Origin: Proteobacteria bacterium ST_bin12
GTDB lineage: Bacteria > Pseudomonadota > Gammaproteobacteria > Burkholderiales > Methylophilaceae
Direction of reading: 5' to 3'
DNA: 64,000 nt
NCBI GenBank assembly: GCA_002083635.1
Contig: MSXP01000002.1
Span: 1-64,000 of the forward strand
Each line of letters starts with the position of its first letter. The first letter of the stretch is position 1. The translations under genes were made by a program, and so were the position numbers. This document shows, one piece after another, positions 35,667-44,509 of the stretch. The notes beneath the pieces are model-generated. The model did no database searches. It was not told where the DNA came from and saw only the letters and a list, made by a program, of their open reading frames with translations.

Positions 35667-35718
35667 GTGAGTGAAAATAAAAATAATAAATTAAATTAAC
35701 TGATTTTAGTTAATCTTG

Positions 35719-35745
35719 CAAATGATTTGTAAAGCAAATCATTTG
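35719..35745. promoter_or_regulatory. Inverted-repeat operator candidate for the OhrR-like regulator
   Basis: Perfect 11-bp inverted repeat CAAATGATTTG (35719-35729) and CAAATCATTTG (35735-35745), each arm nearly self-palindromic. It lies 53-79 bp upstream of the repressor start, in the divergent region shared with the Crp/Fnr gene. Confidence 0.6.
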
Positions 35746-35907
35746 TCGCTGTAAATAAATTAAATAGTCATTTACCTCTACCAAAATCGACTGTTAATGT
35801 GTTAACTTAATCATTTAGCAATACGCCCAACAAAGCATACGAAACAACAAATATATTAATCCTTTATTGTACTAACATCGCGGATTAAACCGACGGAGAA
35901 ACACTGA

Positions 35908-36564
35908 ATGGACAATTTGAATTGGCTGGAAAGCTTTCCAGCATTATTGCAATTAGAGCCTAATGCTCGCGAAATTTTACTTAAATCTGCCCGCATAGTA
36001 GAAGCGCCAATAGGCACTATTGGATATCGCGAAGGCGGTGCTTGCGGTGCTTATGTGATGCGTCTTGCAGGGCAGTCGCGCGTGTACAAAATGTCTACTA
36101 GCGGCCGTGAAATTTTATTGTATCGCGTAGCGGCTGGCGAAACTTGCGTGATTACCACCACTTGCTTGTTGGGGCATAGCAATTATCCTGCATCCACCAT
36201 TGTAGAAGAACCAATTCGCGATGTGATTATTCCCGCGCCAGCATTTAATCAGTTAATGATTGATTCGTCTGTATTTCGCCAATTTGTAATGACCAATTAC
36301 GGCGTTTTGATTAGTGATTTAATTGTGTTGCTTGATGAAGTGGCTTTTCACAGCCTTGATGCGCGGCTAGCCAAGTTATTATTAGATGCAAACAGCACAA
36401 CGATTAGCCGCACTCATCAATTAATGGCGGATGAGCTAGGAACTGCGCGCGAAGTAGTTAGCCGCCAGCTAAAACGCTTTGAGCAAAAAGGATGGGTTGC
36501 GTTAGGTCGCGGCCATGTCGAAATTAGTAACCGCGTCGCATTAGAGAAGTTAGCCAGTAGCTAA
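35908..36564 (+). CDS. Crp/Fnr-family transcription regulator
   Basis: A 218-aa regulator: an N-terminal cyclic-nucleotide-binding-type beta-barrel (residues about 20-130) and a C-terminal winged helix with recognition segment THQLMADELGTAREVVSRQLKRFEQKGWV. Three cysteines (ACGAYVM, ETCVITTTC) lie in the barrel, but the N-terminal four-Cys cluster of Fnr is absent, so an iron-sulfur oxygen sensor is unlikely. The convergent cbb3 oxidase operon ends next to it. Its target genes cannot be read from sequence. Confidence 0.85.
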   Translation: MDNLNWLESFPALLQLEPNAREILLKSARIVEAPIGTIGYREGGACGAYVMRLAGQSRVYKMSTSGREILLYRVAAGETCVITTTCLLGHSNYPASTIVEEPIRDVIIPAPAFNQLMIDSSVFRQFVMTNYGVLISDLIVLLDEVAFHSLDARLAKLLLDANSTTISRTHQLMADELGTAREVVSRQLKRFEQKGWVALGRGHVEISNRVALEKLASS

Positions 36565-36565
36565 A

Positions 36566-37141
36566 TTATTTCTTTAGACTAGTCTCGAAAATATCGTGCC
36601 TAAGCTTAAACAATGCAAATAGCAGCAAAGCAGTAGCCAAAAGCATTAAGCCTAAACCAGTTGATTGCTGAGATACCAATAAATAGCTGTTACACAATCG
36701 TGACTCACTATTTTGATAAAAATGACCAACTGAAAACAGCATCATCAGGCTACTGCCAACAAAAAATAATGACAAAATTTTTGGCCCCGCAAGCGCGGGT
36801 TTTATTAGCATGCCGCTTAAAAGCAGCGTGATTATTTTGAATACATCCCAGTTTGAGCTGGTAAGCGCTTTATCTAAGCTAATCGGCAACATCCAAAACG
36901 TACTTGCCAATAGAATCCACAACCAGCAGCTTAAACTCAATGATAGCGCTGAGTTTAGTGGCTTATTTTGTGCGTTAAAGTAATAGCCAGCCAATACCAG
37001 AGCTGGAATTTGTACAAGCATGTGAATGACCATACTTGATGCCAGCAAAAATTTGAGAGGCGGCGTTGATGGCACAATAGCAGCGAATAAAATGAGTATG
37101 CTAGCGTAAGGCTGGATGGTTTTTAGTTTAAGTTGATTCAT
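36566..37141 (-). CDS. Hypothetical multi-pass membrane protein in the oxidase operon
   Basis: A 191-aa protein with about five hydrophobic segments (for example ILILFAAIVPSTPPLKFLL, LSLSLSCWLWILLASTFWML, LGLMLLATALLLFALFKL). His and Trp residues in predicted helices could bind metal, as in small accessory proteins of copper-oxidase assembly. It is last gene of the ccoN-ccoO-cytochrome-SCO operon, 18 bp after the SCO gene. The family is not certain; an oxidase assembly or CtaG-like role is a guess from context. Confidence 0.55.
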   Translation of the reverse strand: MNQLKLKTIQPYASILILFAAIVPSTPPLKFLLASSMVIHMLVQIPALVLAGYYFNAQNKPLNSALSLSLSCWLWILLASTFWMLPISLDKALTSSNWDVFKIITLLLSGMLIKPALAGPKILSLFFVGSSLMMLFSVGHFYQNSESRLCNSYLLVSQQSTGLGLMLLATALLLFALFKLRHDIFETSLKK

Positions 37142-37159
37142 TTGCAGTTTTACACGCTT

Positions 37160-37756
37160 TTATAGCGTGGAAGATTCTGATGCGGCCAAGCTTAATGCGC
37201 CTTGAATATCATCGTCATCATAAATGCCAAGCAGTTTTCCTTGCGGCGAAATGACTAAAAAAGCGCTGTTGTGCACAAATTCATTGAATCTGTCAGCAAG
37301 CACCACCAAGCCTAATTGACGTTTTGCCATGGTTAAATCGGCATCACTTGCCATGGTGGCGATTGACCAGACTTGGTTATCTATTTTCATTCTAGATTGA
37401 TAGCGATTTAAGCGCGTTGGGTTGTCTGCAGCAACATCAAAGCTAATGCTGAGTAAGTGGATTTTTTGTTGTAATGATTGTGCTTTGATGTGCGTTTGCG
37501 CTTGCTGAAAATAATCGCCCAAGGTTAAGCACAGGGTTTTGCAACGGGTATAAATAAACTCGGTAACCAGTATTTTATTTTGCTGTTTTGCTAAATCAGC
37601 CAACATTAGGCTTTGGCCTTTGGCGTCAATCAATTGCAAATTAATGCTTGGTTTGGTTAAAAAAAGTTGCGATTTTCGCTCTGATTCTAAAGTGAAATTT
37701 GATAAACCAGAAGTGATTAAGCTGAAAAAGAATCCCCAAAACAGCAATACGCCCAA
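37160..37756 (-). CDS. SCO1/SenC-type copper chaperone
   Basis: A 198-aa protein with an N-terminal membrane anchor (about residues 3-20) and a thioredoxin-like domain. The copper-binding CKTLC (CxxxC) is at residues 72-76, and the distal His ligand is in EFVHNSAFLVIS. Family role: delivery of copper to the binuclear centre of haem-copper oxidases. Its place directly after the oxidase subunit genes fits that role. The rest is of typical SCO length. Confidence 0.88.
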   Translation of the reverse strand: MGVLLFWGFFFSLITSGLSNFTLESERKSQLFLTKPSINLQLIDAKGQSLMLADLAKQQNKILVTEFIYTRCKTLCLTLGDYFQQAQTHIKAQSLQQKIHLLSISFDVAADNPTRLNRYQSRMKIDNQVWSIATMASDADLTMAKRQLGLVVLADRFNEFVHNSAFLVISPQGKLLGIYDDDDIQGALSLAASESSTL

Positions 37757-37809
37757 TAGTAGTAAATACCTAGCGCGTGCTGAATTGGAGAAATAGGCGC
37801 TAATGCTGG

Positions 37810-38409
37810 TTAGAGTTTGGATAACTCTTCATCCCCGTTATAAGGGTTTGCGCGGTCTTTAGTCGCATCGCGCACAGTGGTGATTAATTTTTCATCAATT
37901 GCTTCTGATTTATTATCCCATTGTGAGCGAATATGCGTGAGCACAGCCGCAATTTCACCATCTGATAATAAATCTTTAAACGCAGGCATTTGGCCATTAT
38001 AAACCACGCCTTTAACCGTTAATTTGCCACTGATACCATGCAACAAAATATTGGCTAATACTTCTGGTTTGCCTGCTACCCATTCGGATGCCGCTAGCGG
38101 GGGGAAAACACCAGGAATGCCTTGACCATTGGCTTGGTGGCAGGCAACGCATTTACCCTGAAACACTGCGCCGCCATCAATGGCGACTTTATCTGTTGCA
38201 GAACAATCATTACTGGCTAATACTTGCGGTGCGCGGTTATCACCATCTTCTGGTGCGGCTGTCATCACGGTTTCTGCAATATAAGTAGCGCTCCACATTA
38301 ACAATGCGCCAATGGTCATGGTAATAAACCAAGGCAGCGATTTTGCTTCTTCGCTGGGGTCTATTTTTTCTCGTTTTTGCGCGTCATTAAGCGCGTCGTT
38401 ATCGTTCAT
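37810..38409 (-). CDS. Membrane-anchored mono-haem cytochrome c, oxidase third subunit
   Basis: A 199-aa protein with one membrane helix (about residues 27-46), a periplasmic class I cytochrome c with CVACH at residues 87-91, and Met141 in GQMPAF as the probable axial ligand. It takes the position of ccoP in the operon but has a single haem site, where canonical CcoP has two. A charged tail of about 30 residues follows. Family role: electron entry to the cbb3 catalytic subunit. Confidence 0.85.
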   Translation of the reverse strand: MNDNDALNDAQKREKIDPSEEAKSLPWFITMTIGALLMWSATYIAETVMTAAPEDGDNRAPQVLASNDCSATDKVAIDGGAVFQGKCVACHQANGQGIPGVFPPLAASEWVAGKPEVLANILLHGISGKLTVKGVVYNGQMPAFKDLLSDGEIAAVLTHIRSQWDNKSEAIDEKLITTVRDATKDRANPYNGDEELSKL

Positions 38410-38434
38410 TGCTTATTTCTCCTAAATTTTGTGA

Positions 38435-39052
38435 TTACTTTGCCGTTTCTAGGCTTTGTTCAATGGTCTTTTTAATTGGATAGGTTCTATCCAAGGCTTT
38501 TAGATATTCCACCAAATCAAGCGCATCGCGTGTGGCTACAATAGTAATACCTGGCTTTGCAAATGTTGGCGGTAGATTGATAACCACTTCACCATCTTTG
38601 GCAGGGCCTTTACGTTCTACAAACATAAACGGGTAGGCTGGCATAATTGAGCCGGGTGTGTAGGCGCGTGGTTGATACAAATGGCCCAAGTGCCAATCTT
38701 GTGATGGCTGGCGCGCGCCAATATTCAGCAAATCGGGGCCTGTGCGCATAGTGCCTAAAAGATGTACCTTGTCGTAGGCGTAATCAGCAGCTGTTGAAGC
38801 TCTGCCCCAGCCACGTTTGTCATCTGGTGCATATTTTGCATCGCGCGGTTGTTGTGAGTGGCAATATACGCAGCCCATGCTCATATACACTTTGCGGCCA
38901 TGCGCTTGCTGATCAGTATATGGTTTTAATTCCGCTGGTGCTTCTACGTGCTTTAACTGCACATAAGGCATTACCACCAAAGCTAGCGTGGCAAACGCAA
39001 TAATGACTAATGCACCTGTAAATAGTTTTTTCTCATCAATATGGCCAGCCAT
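38435..39052 (-). CDS. ccoO: cbb3-type oxidase mono-haem subunit CcoO
   Basis: A 205-aa protein: an N-terminal membrane helix (about residues 12-30), CVYCH haem motif at 61-65 followed by SQQPRD, and a late YMFVERKGPAKDG region. It corresponds to CcoO/FixO, the periplasmic cytochrome c subunit that passes electrons to CcoN. It starts 2 bp before the ccoN stop, so the genes are tightly linked. Confidence 0.92.
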   Translation of the reverse strand: MAGHIDEKKLFTGALVIIAFATLALVVMPYVQLKHVEAPAELKPYTDQQAHGRKVYMSMGCVYCHSQQPRDAKYAPDDKRGWGRASTAADYAYDKVHLLGTMRTGPDLLNIGARQPSQDWHLGHLYQPRAYTPGSIMPAYPFMFVERKGPAKDGEVVINLPPTFAKPGITIVATRDALDLVEYLKALDRTYPIKKTIEQSLETAK

Positions 39053-39054
39053 AT

Positions 39055-40722
39055 TTAACCTCTCTTCAATTCTGTGGCTGCAACTGTCGCCTCTTTAATA
39101 AATGGAATATTTACTTTTGGAATCAGTAATGCAGGCTCTTTTTTCGTGCCATAACGCAAGCTGATTAATATAAAGTGAATCATAAATATCAAATGCCCAA
39201 GCACCATTAACCCGCCGCCAATAGAGCGTGATTTTAAATAGGGCAAAGTCACTGCGACTGAATCCATAAATGGTTTAGCCGCATCTACCATGGCGCTACC
39301 TTGTAACCAGCCGCCAATTGTTAGGCCGATAAAATAAACCGCAAAACCAAGCGCAACCAACCAAAAGTGCGCACTAATCATCCAAGGATGCGGCCATTCC
39401 CAATCCACGATTCTAGGCATAATGAAATAGATTGAGCCAAACATGACTAAGGTGAAAAAGCCATACATACCCAAATGCGCATGTGCCACTGTGTAATGAG
39501 TGAAATGCGTAATCACGTTTACAGAGCGCAATGCCTCAAGTGAGCCTTGCACCGATGCCGCTACATATAACATTGAACCCAGCACAATAAAGCGCAGAGT
39601 AGGCGAGTGAATAACCGCTTTAATATTGCCGCCCACTGTCATGTGATGATTAACCGCAACAGCAAACACAGGGATAATCATCATCATGGATTGCACGATA
39701 GAAAGCGTGACCATCCAAGTGGGTAGCGGGCCGCCAATTAAATGGTGACCGCCCACTTGTGAGTAGAAGAACGCCAAGCACCAAAAGCCCAGCAACGATA
39801 AATTGTAAGAGTAAATTGGTCTGCCTAAAACTTTAGGAATAAAGTAATAAGCCGCGCCTAAGCCAATTGGTGTAAACCATAAACCTAATGCGTTGTGACC
39901 ATACCACCAGTTCATGGCAGCGCCTTGCACGCCAAAGTGTAGGTTAGGAATGTTGGCGATAAAGAATAATATTGGAAACCAAATTAACGCCGCGCCGATG
40001 TACCAAACTGAAACATATAAATGGTCAACCTTGCGATTTGCTAGCGTTAAGAACAAAGGCAAGCCCATTAGTGCGCCGCCTAACACAATAAAAATATCAA
40101 TTTGCCATGGCATTTCTAACCATTCCATGCCATCTGTATAGCCTGCACCAATAGCGGCCACACCACACATTAATGCCACATGCCAAATAATGGCGCCCCA
40201 ATACACAAATTTTGCGCCCACCAATGGTGTTTTGAGTAAGCGCGGAATTAACCACAAACTCACGCCCACGCCAGCCATCGATGCCCAGCCATAAATGACT
40301 GAATTTAAATGGATGCTTCGCATGCGCCCAAATGTTAACCATGCTTGAGAAACCAACCAATCAGGCTCATGCAATTTAATCGATGCAATAATGGCAGCCG
40401 CAGAGCCTACAATTAACCAACACATGGCGGTTAACAAACAGACAAAAGTGGGCAGGGCTGTCGATTTGTCTGCAATTAAGCGATCGCTCAATTCTTTTTG
40501 CGTTAAGCTGGCATCGGTATCGCCAGCTGCCTCTTGCAATACATTATTGGTTTGGTTTGATGCAGGGTCTTCTACCAAACCAATTTCGTTTTGTCCAAAA
40601 ATAATATGGGATGCACTTTGTTTGGTGTTAAAAAATCCATTCGACATGGACCAAATAAAAACTAACAGTCCTGTGACTGACACTAAAAATGTCAGTAATA
40701 ATATGAGCGCGGTACCATCCAT
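39055..40722 (-). CDS. ccoN: cbb3-type cytochrome c oxidase catalytic subunit CcoN
   Basis: A 555-aa multi-helix haem-copper oxidase subunit with about 12-14 membrane segments. The metal-site histidines are visible: WYGHNALGLWF, VGGHHLIGGPLP (the CuB pair) and FTHYTVAHAHLGMYGF (haem ligands). An extra helix and a polar stretch (residues about 35-80) precede the core. Family role: reduction of oxygen to water with proton pumping at low oxygen tension. The operon lacks ccoQ, ccoG, ccoI, ccoH and ccoS. Upstream 40723-40845 is AT-rich without a clear Fnr box. Confidence 0.92.
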   Translation of the reverse strand: MDGTALILLLTFLVSVTGLLVFIWSMSNGFFNTKQSASHIIFGQNEIGLVEDPASNQTNNVLQEAAGDTDASLTQKELSDRLIADKSTALPTFVCLLTAMCWLIVGSAAAIIASIKLHEPDWLVSQAWLTFGRMRSIHLNSVIYGWASMAGVGVSLWLIPRLLKTPLVGAKFVYWGAIIWHVALMCGVAAIGAGYTDGMEWLEMPWQIDIFIVLGGALMGLPLFLTLANRKVDHLYVSVWYIGAALIWFPILFFIANIPNLHFGVQGAAMNWWYGHNALGLWFTPIGLGAAYYFIPKVLGRPIYSYNLSLLGFWCLAFFYSQVGGHHLIGGPLPTWMVTLSIVQSMMMIIPVFAVAVNHHMTVGGNIKAVIHSPTLRFIVLGSMLYVAASVQGSLEALRSVNVITHFTHYTVAHAHLGMYGFFTLVMFGSIYFIMPRIVDWEWPHPWMISAHFWLVALGFAVYFIGLTIGGWLQGSAMVDAAKPFMDSVAVTLPYLKSRSIGGGLMVLGHLIFMIHFILISLRYGTKKEPALLIPKVNIPFIKEATVAATELKRG

Positions 40723-40845
40723 TTGCTAACCTCTAAGAAAATAACTTTTAAAAAGTGAAATAATTTTTATATTGAGCAGAGTAGTAAAACCAATTAAAAG
40801 TTTAGAAAAAAATAATTATTTTTGACTAATCTGGCATAAACAATC

Positions 40846-41661
40846 TTAATACCTAAAAATCATCAAAATTGCCGCCACTATGGCTAATAAGGCAAAGCCA
40901 CGCTGACTGATTTTTGCGGGGATTTTTTGACTGAACTGGCTGCCAATTAGCAAGCCGAGGACCGTACTTAACACAAAAGGAATGGCAATTTTCCATTGTA
41001 ACGGTGCGGTTAAGTTGTAGCTCACAATACTCACAATTGAAACGATGCTCACCACCATTAATGAAGTGGCTATGATGGTTTGCATATTAAAATTACTCAC
41101 TTTGCTCAAACTAGGCACAATCACAAATCCGCCACCAACACCTAGCAAGCCAGAAACAAATCCAGCTAGCATGCCTGTTACAACAAGTCTTCTCGTGCAA
41201 AGCGCGGTCCAATATAATCTGGATGTCACTTTGTTAATCATGCACGGCATATCCGGTAAATCTTGCTGGGTGGTTTGCACAGGGCTACTTTGACGCCACA
41301 TATGCCAAGCCACATAAAGCATCACAGTAGCAAAAATTAGGCTGAGAATCTGACTAGGCGTATGCTCCGCCGCCCAAACCCCCATAGGCGCAAATGCAAC
41401 GCCAAAACTGGCAATAAGTAGTGCCGTTCTATATCGCACAGTGTTTTGGCACAAACCTCGAATAGTACCAATGATGGCCGTCAACAATACCGCCAGTAAG
41501 GCGATTGGGGCTGCTTGTGGTAAGCTTAAATTTAAGCCAAGCATTAGCAAGGGAATTGCTAAAATTGAACCACCAGCGCCACTGAAAGCCAACACTAAGC
41601 CAATAGATAGACCAATAGCAATGCCCATTAGAGACCAATCCAAAGCGAATACGTATTCCAT
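40846..41661 (-). CDS. TauE/SafE-family (TSUP) anion exporter
   Basis: A 271-aa membrane protein from ATG 41661, with about eight hydrophobic segments in two halves. Each half has a glycine-rich motif of the family: LAFSGAGGSILAIPLLML and GFVSGLLGVGGGFVIVPSL. A TTG ten codons upstream overlaps the previous gene. TSUP proteins move sulfite, thiosulfate or sulfonates; here the SQR-like and persulfide genes upstream suggest export or uptake of a sulfur oxyanion. Confidence 0.85.
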   Translation of the reverse strand: MEYVFALDWSLMGIAIGLSIGLVLAFSGAGGSILAIPLLMLGLNLSLPQAAPIALLAVLLTAIIGTIRGLCQNTVRYRTALLIASFGVAFAPMGVWAAEHTPSQILSLIFATVMLYVAWHMWRQSSPVQTTQQDLPDMPCMINKVTSRLYWTALCTRRLVVTGMLAGFVSGLLGVGGGFVIVPSLSKVSNFNMQTIIATSLMVVSIVSIVSIVSYNLTAPLQWKIAIPFVLSTVLGLLIGSQFSQKIPAKISQRGFALLAIVAAILMIFRY

Positions 41662-41665
41662 TAAT

Positions 41666-42907
41666 CTAATTTGCGCCTTTACAGCGCGCAAGCCATTCGC
41701 GGCCTTTTAACATGCCGTTCCAATATAGCCAAGGGAGGCCATATTTTTTAAGTAACCAAGCGGAGAATCTAGGTTTGGTAGAATCCCAATTAAAACTGGG
41801 TGCTAACTTCCCGCCAAAACCAAATTCCGCCAGAATAATTTTGCCTTTTTCAACCGTTAATGGGCAAGAGCCATAACCATCGTATTGTGTTGTTAAACTT
41901 AAGCCTGCGCGATGTGCAATTAAGTTTTCGGCAACAACTACGGCCTGTTTGCGTGCAGCAGCAGCGGTTTTAGCATTAGGGCTAGAGCAGCAGTCGCCAA
42001 GGCTAAAAATATGAGGGTAGCGCGTATGTTGCAAGGTGGCTTGATTCACTTCAACCCAGCCATCATTATTGGCTAATGGACTATTTTTTATAAAATCGGG
42101 TGCAGATTGTGGCGGTACCACATGTAGCATATCAAAGTCTTTCGCAGCGCGTGTGATATTGCCTTGCGCGTCTTTTACTTCAAACCATGCCATTTTGTTA
42201 GGCCCATCTACTTCTACTAATGTAGTGTTAAAACTTAATTGCGCATTGTAACGTTTCACATATTGCATTAGTGGCGCAACGTATTCTTTAATCCCAAATA
42301 GCACTGCCCCTGCACTGTTAAACTCCACTTTAATTTGATTTAGCACACCTTGCTTTTCCCAATGCGAGCATGATAAATACAAGGCTTTTTGTGGCGCGCC
42401 TGCGCATTTAATTGGCATGGGTGGTTGCGTAAATAGCGCTTTTCCTTTTTTTAGATTTTGTACTAATTGCCAGGTATAAGGCGCTAAATCAAAACGATAA
42501 TTTGAGGTGACACCATGCTGGCCTAGGCTTTCTTGCAAACCTTTAATGGCTTGCCAATCAATTTTTAAGCCCGCCGCAACGATTAAGTATTGATATCCAA
42601 TCGCACCTAAACTATCGGTTTTAACGCAGTTAAGTTCAGGCTCAAATTGCGCGGCTGTAGTTTCCAACCAAGTCACGCCTTTGGGAATGCAATCCGCCAT
42701 ATTGCGTACTGTTTTGACCACATCAAATTCGCCTGCGCCCACTAATGTCCAAGCAGGTTGATAATAATGATGGGCAGCAGGCTCAATAATTGCAATATTC
42801 AATTGTTTGTTGCGCTTGATGAGGCTAGCTGCAACAGCGCATCCTGCCGCGCCGCCGCCAATAATGACTATATCGTAAGAGTGAGATGCTAATTGCGTCA
42901 TATTCAT
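41666..42907 (-). CDS. Sulfide:quinone oxidoreductase-like flavoprotein
   Basis: A 413-aa FAD enzyme. The N-terminal dinucleotide motif is VIIGGGAAGCAVAASL, followed by the SQR-like HHYYQPAWTLVGAG, the central YQYLIVAAGL and a second NAD/FAD motif IFSLGDCCSSPNAKTAAAARKQ. Cysteines at CAGAPQKALYLSC resemble the active cysteines of type II (mitochondria-like) SQR. Family role: oxidation of sulfide to protein-bound or glutathione persulfide with electrons to quinone. It lies in the same run of genes as a DUF442 protein and a persulfide-type repressor. Confidence 0.85.
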   Translation of the reverse strand: MNMTQLASHSYDIVIIGGGAAGCAVAASLIKRNKQLNIAIIEPAAHHYYQPAWTLVGAGEFDVVKTVRNMADCIPKGVTWLETTAAQFEPELNCVKTDSLGAIGYQYLIVAAGLKIDWQAIKGLQESLGQHGVTSNYRFDLAPYTWQLVQNLKKGKALFTQPPMPIKCAGAPQKALYLSCSHWEKQGVLNQIKVEFNSAGAVLFGIKEYVAPLMQYVKRYNAQLSFNTTLVEVDGPNKMAWFEVKDAQGNITRAAKDFDMLHVVPPQSAPDFIKNSPLANNDGWVEVNQATLQHTRYPHIFSLGDCCSSPNAKTAAAARKQAVVVAENLIAHRAGLSLTTQYDGYGSCPLTVEKGKIILAEFGFGGKLAPSFNWDSTKPRFSAWLLKKYGLPWLYWNGMLKGREWLARCKGAN

Positions 42908-42929
42908 TGTGCTTAATTGATACGCATAT

Positions 42930-43373
42930 TTATGCGTTTTTGGACTTTAGAAAACGATACAAGCGCGTAACCAAGCATTTACTTTGCAGCCACTGCCTAA
43001 AAGCTTGAAACGGCGACTTTGGTGCTTGGTTAGTTTCACCTTGTGCTGATTTATATAAGCTACCAGCGCGATTGCCTGTGCGGCAAAAGCCTAATACTGG
43101 CTTGGCTGCCAAATTAAATGCGCTACTAAAATCAGCGATTTGATTGGGTTGAATATTGTTTGGTACAACAGGAATGTAGATGTAAGTCAAACCCAGGTTT
43201 TCAGCTGCATTTTTAATTTGCTCGCTAGTGGGTTGCTCTGTGCCACCTTCAAAATCAGGCCTGTTATTAATAATCGTTTTAAAGCCAAGTTGTGCAATTT
43301 TGGCCACATCTTCTGGTTGAATCTGCGCTGTGGTACTAAATTCAGATGAGTGCTGTGTAATTTGAATAGTCAT
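42930..43373 (-). CDS. DUF442 (TIGR01244-type) phosphatase-like sulfur-metabolism protein
   Basis: A 147-aa protein with the DUF442 pattern: FSTTAQIQPEDVAKIAQLGF, IINNRPDFEGGTEQP, and the C-x5-R loop FCRTGNRAG of cysteine phosphatase folds. In known operons this domain is found fused or next to persulfide dioxygenase and rhodanese genes. A thiol-based sulfur-transfer or phosphatase-like role follows by association. The C-terminal 35 residues are basic. Confidence 0.8.
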   Translation of the reverse strand: MTIQITQHSSEFSTTAQIQPEDVAKIAQLGFKTIINNRPDFEGGTEQPTSEQIKNAAENLGLTYIYIPVVPNNIQPNQIADFSSAFNLAAKPVLGFCRTGNRAGSLYKSAQGETNQAPKSPFQAFRQWLQSKCLVTRLYRFLKSKNA

Positions 43374-43397
43374 TGATATATCCTTTATTTGTCTGTT

Positions 43398-43718
43398 TTA
43401 TTTTTTGCAAATTTCTTGATGCAAAACTTGCATCACGGCCATGGCCGATTGGCTGGAAATACGATAAAAAATACTTTTGCCGTCTCTGCGTGTGGCCACT
43501 AATTCTGCCTCGCGCAACACCGTCAGTTGTTGTGATAGAGTGGGTTGGCGAATATCTAGAATGTTTTCTAATTCGCCCACCGATTTTTCGCCAAGTGACA
43601 ATTGGCATAGCAACATTAATCTGTCTGCGTTCGCCATTACTTTCATTAAGTTAGAGGCTTTGTCAGCAGATGCGCGTAGCTCGTTAAAATCTATTTCGCT
43701 TGTTGTAGTGCCATCCAT
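43398..43718 (-). CDS. ArsR-family BigR/SqrR-like persulfide-sensing repressor
   Basis: A 106-aa winged-helix repressor (KVMANADRLMLL, ELENILDIRQPTLSQQL, RRDGKSIFYRI). It has exactly two cysteines, Cys38 and Cys104, at the positions of the redox pair in SqrR (recalled as Cys41 and Cys107), rather than the metal-site cysteines of ArsR/SmtB. Family role: represses SQR and persulfide dioxygenase genes until reactive sulfur forms an intramolecular tetrasulfide. The intergenic region to the divergent dioxygenase gene contains an AT-rich palindrome. Confidence 0.88.
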   Translation of the reverse strand: MDGTTTSEIDFNELRASADKASNLMKVMANADRLMLLCQLSLGEKSVGELENILDIRQPTLSQQLTVLREAELVATRRDGKSIFYRISSQSAMAVMQVLHQEICKK

Positions 43719-43738
43719 TTTTTAATTGCCTTACAATT

Positions 43739-43785
43739 AATATTTAAATATTATATAAATATATATATTATAATTCAATATAATT
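43739..43785. promoter_or_regulatory. AT-rich palindromic operator region for the BigR-like repressor
   Basis: A perfect 14-bp palindrome AATATTTAAATATT (43739-43752) followed by alternating A/T runs to about 43785. It lies between divergent repressor and dioxygenase genes, where BigR operators (AT-rich palindromes) are found. Confidence 0.55.
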
Positions 43786-43807
43786 TGAAATTAATTTGGA
43801 GTGCATG

Positions 43808-44509
43808 ATGTTTAAACAATTATTTGATTCTGAATCGTCAACTTATACTTATTTAATTGTCGATGACCAATCGCAAGAGGCGTTGTTGATTGACCCTGTT
43901 GCTAGTCAACTCAATATTTACATGGAATTATTAGCATCTAGCAATGCGCAATTAAAATATGCGATTGAAACCCATGTGCATGCAGATCACATTACCGCAA
44001 GCGGGCAATTGCGTGAAAAGTTGGCGGTGCAAACAGGTGTTAGCGCGCTTTGTGGGGCGGAAAGCGCCGATATGCAGTTAAAAGATAACGATATTTTAAT
44101 GCTAGGCGCGCAACAGATTAAAGTGATTGCTACGCCCGGACACACCGCAGGCAGCGTTTCTTATTTGTGGAATGGCCGCATTTTTACAGGCGATGCACTA
44201 TTAATTAACGGCTGTGGCCGTACCGACTTTCAAGGTGGTGATGCAGGCGTTTTATATGACAGTATCACACAAAAGATATTTAGCTTACCTGATGAAACCT
44301 TGATTTATCCTGCACATGATTATCATGGCAAGCGTGTGAGTTGTGTGGGGCAAGAGAAAAGCATTAACACGCGGCTAGCGAATCAAACGCGCGCGCAATT
44401 TGTTACGATGATGAATGCGCTAGATTTGCCCAAACCCAAAATGATTGATATTGCGGTGCCACTTAATCGCAAATGTGGAGTGACTGAAGAAACAATCATA
44501 CAAGGCTAA
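43808..44509 (+). CDS. blh: Persulfide dioxygenase-like metallo-beta-lactamase protein (Blh/ETHE1 type)
   Basis: A 233-aa protein from ATG 43808, which has GGAG six nt upstream; TTG/ATG candidates just before are too close. Metal motif THVHADHITAS, then TPGHTAGSVSYLW, FTGDALLINGCGRTDFQGGD and YPAHDY give the mono-iron site and the ETHE1-type signature. Family role: oxidises glutathione persulfide to sulfite. It is divergent from the repressor and follows its operator. The stop lies in the first of three 15-bp tandem repeats. Confidence 0.9.
   Translation: MFKQLFDSESSTYTYLIVDDQSQEALLIDPVASQLNIYMELLASSNAQLKYAIETHVHADHITASGQLREKLAVQTGVSALCGAESADMQLKDNDILMLGAQQIKVIATPGHTAGSVSYLWNGRIFTGDALLINGCGRTDFQGGDAGVLYDSITQKIFSLPDETLIYPAHDYHGKRVSCVGQEKSINTRLANQTRAQFVTMMNALDLPKPKMIDIAVPLNRKCGVTEETIIQG

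Noticed and set aside
35908..36564. Fnr oxygen sensor
   Set aside because: The N-terminal cysteine cluster needed for the 4Fe-4S sensor is missing; kept as a general Crp/Fnr regulator.
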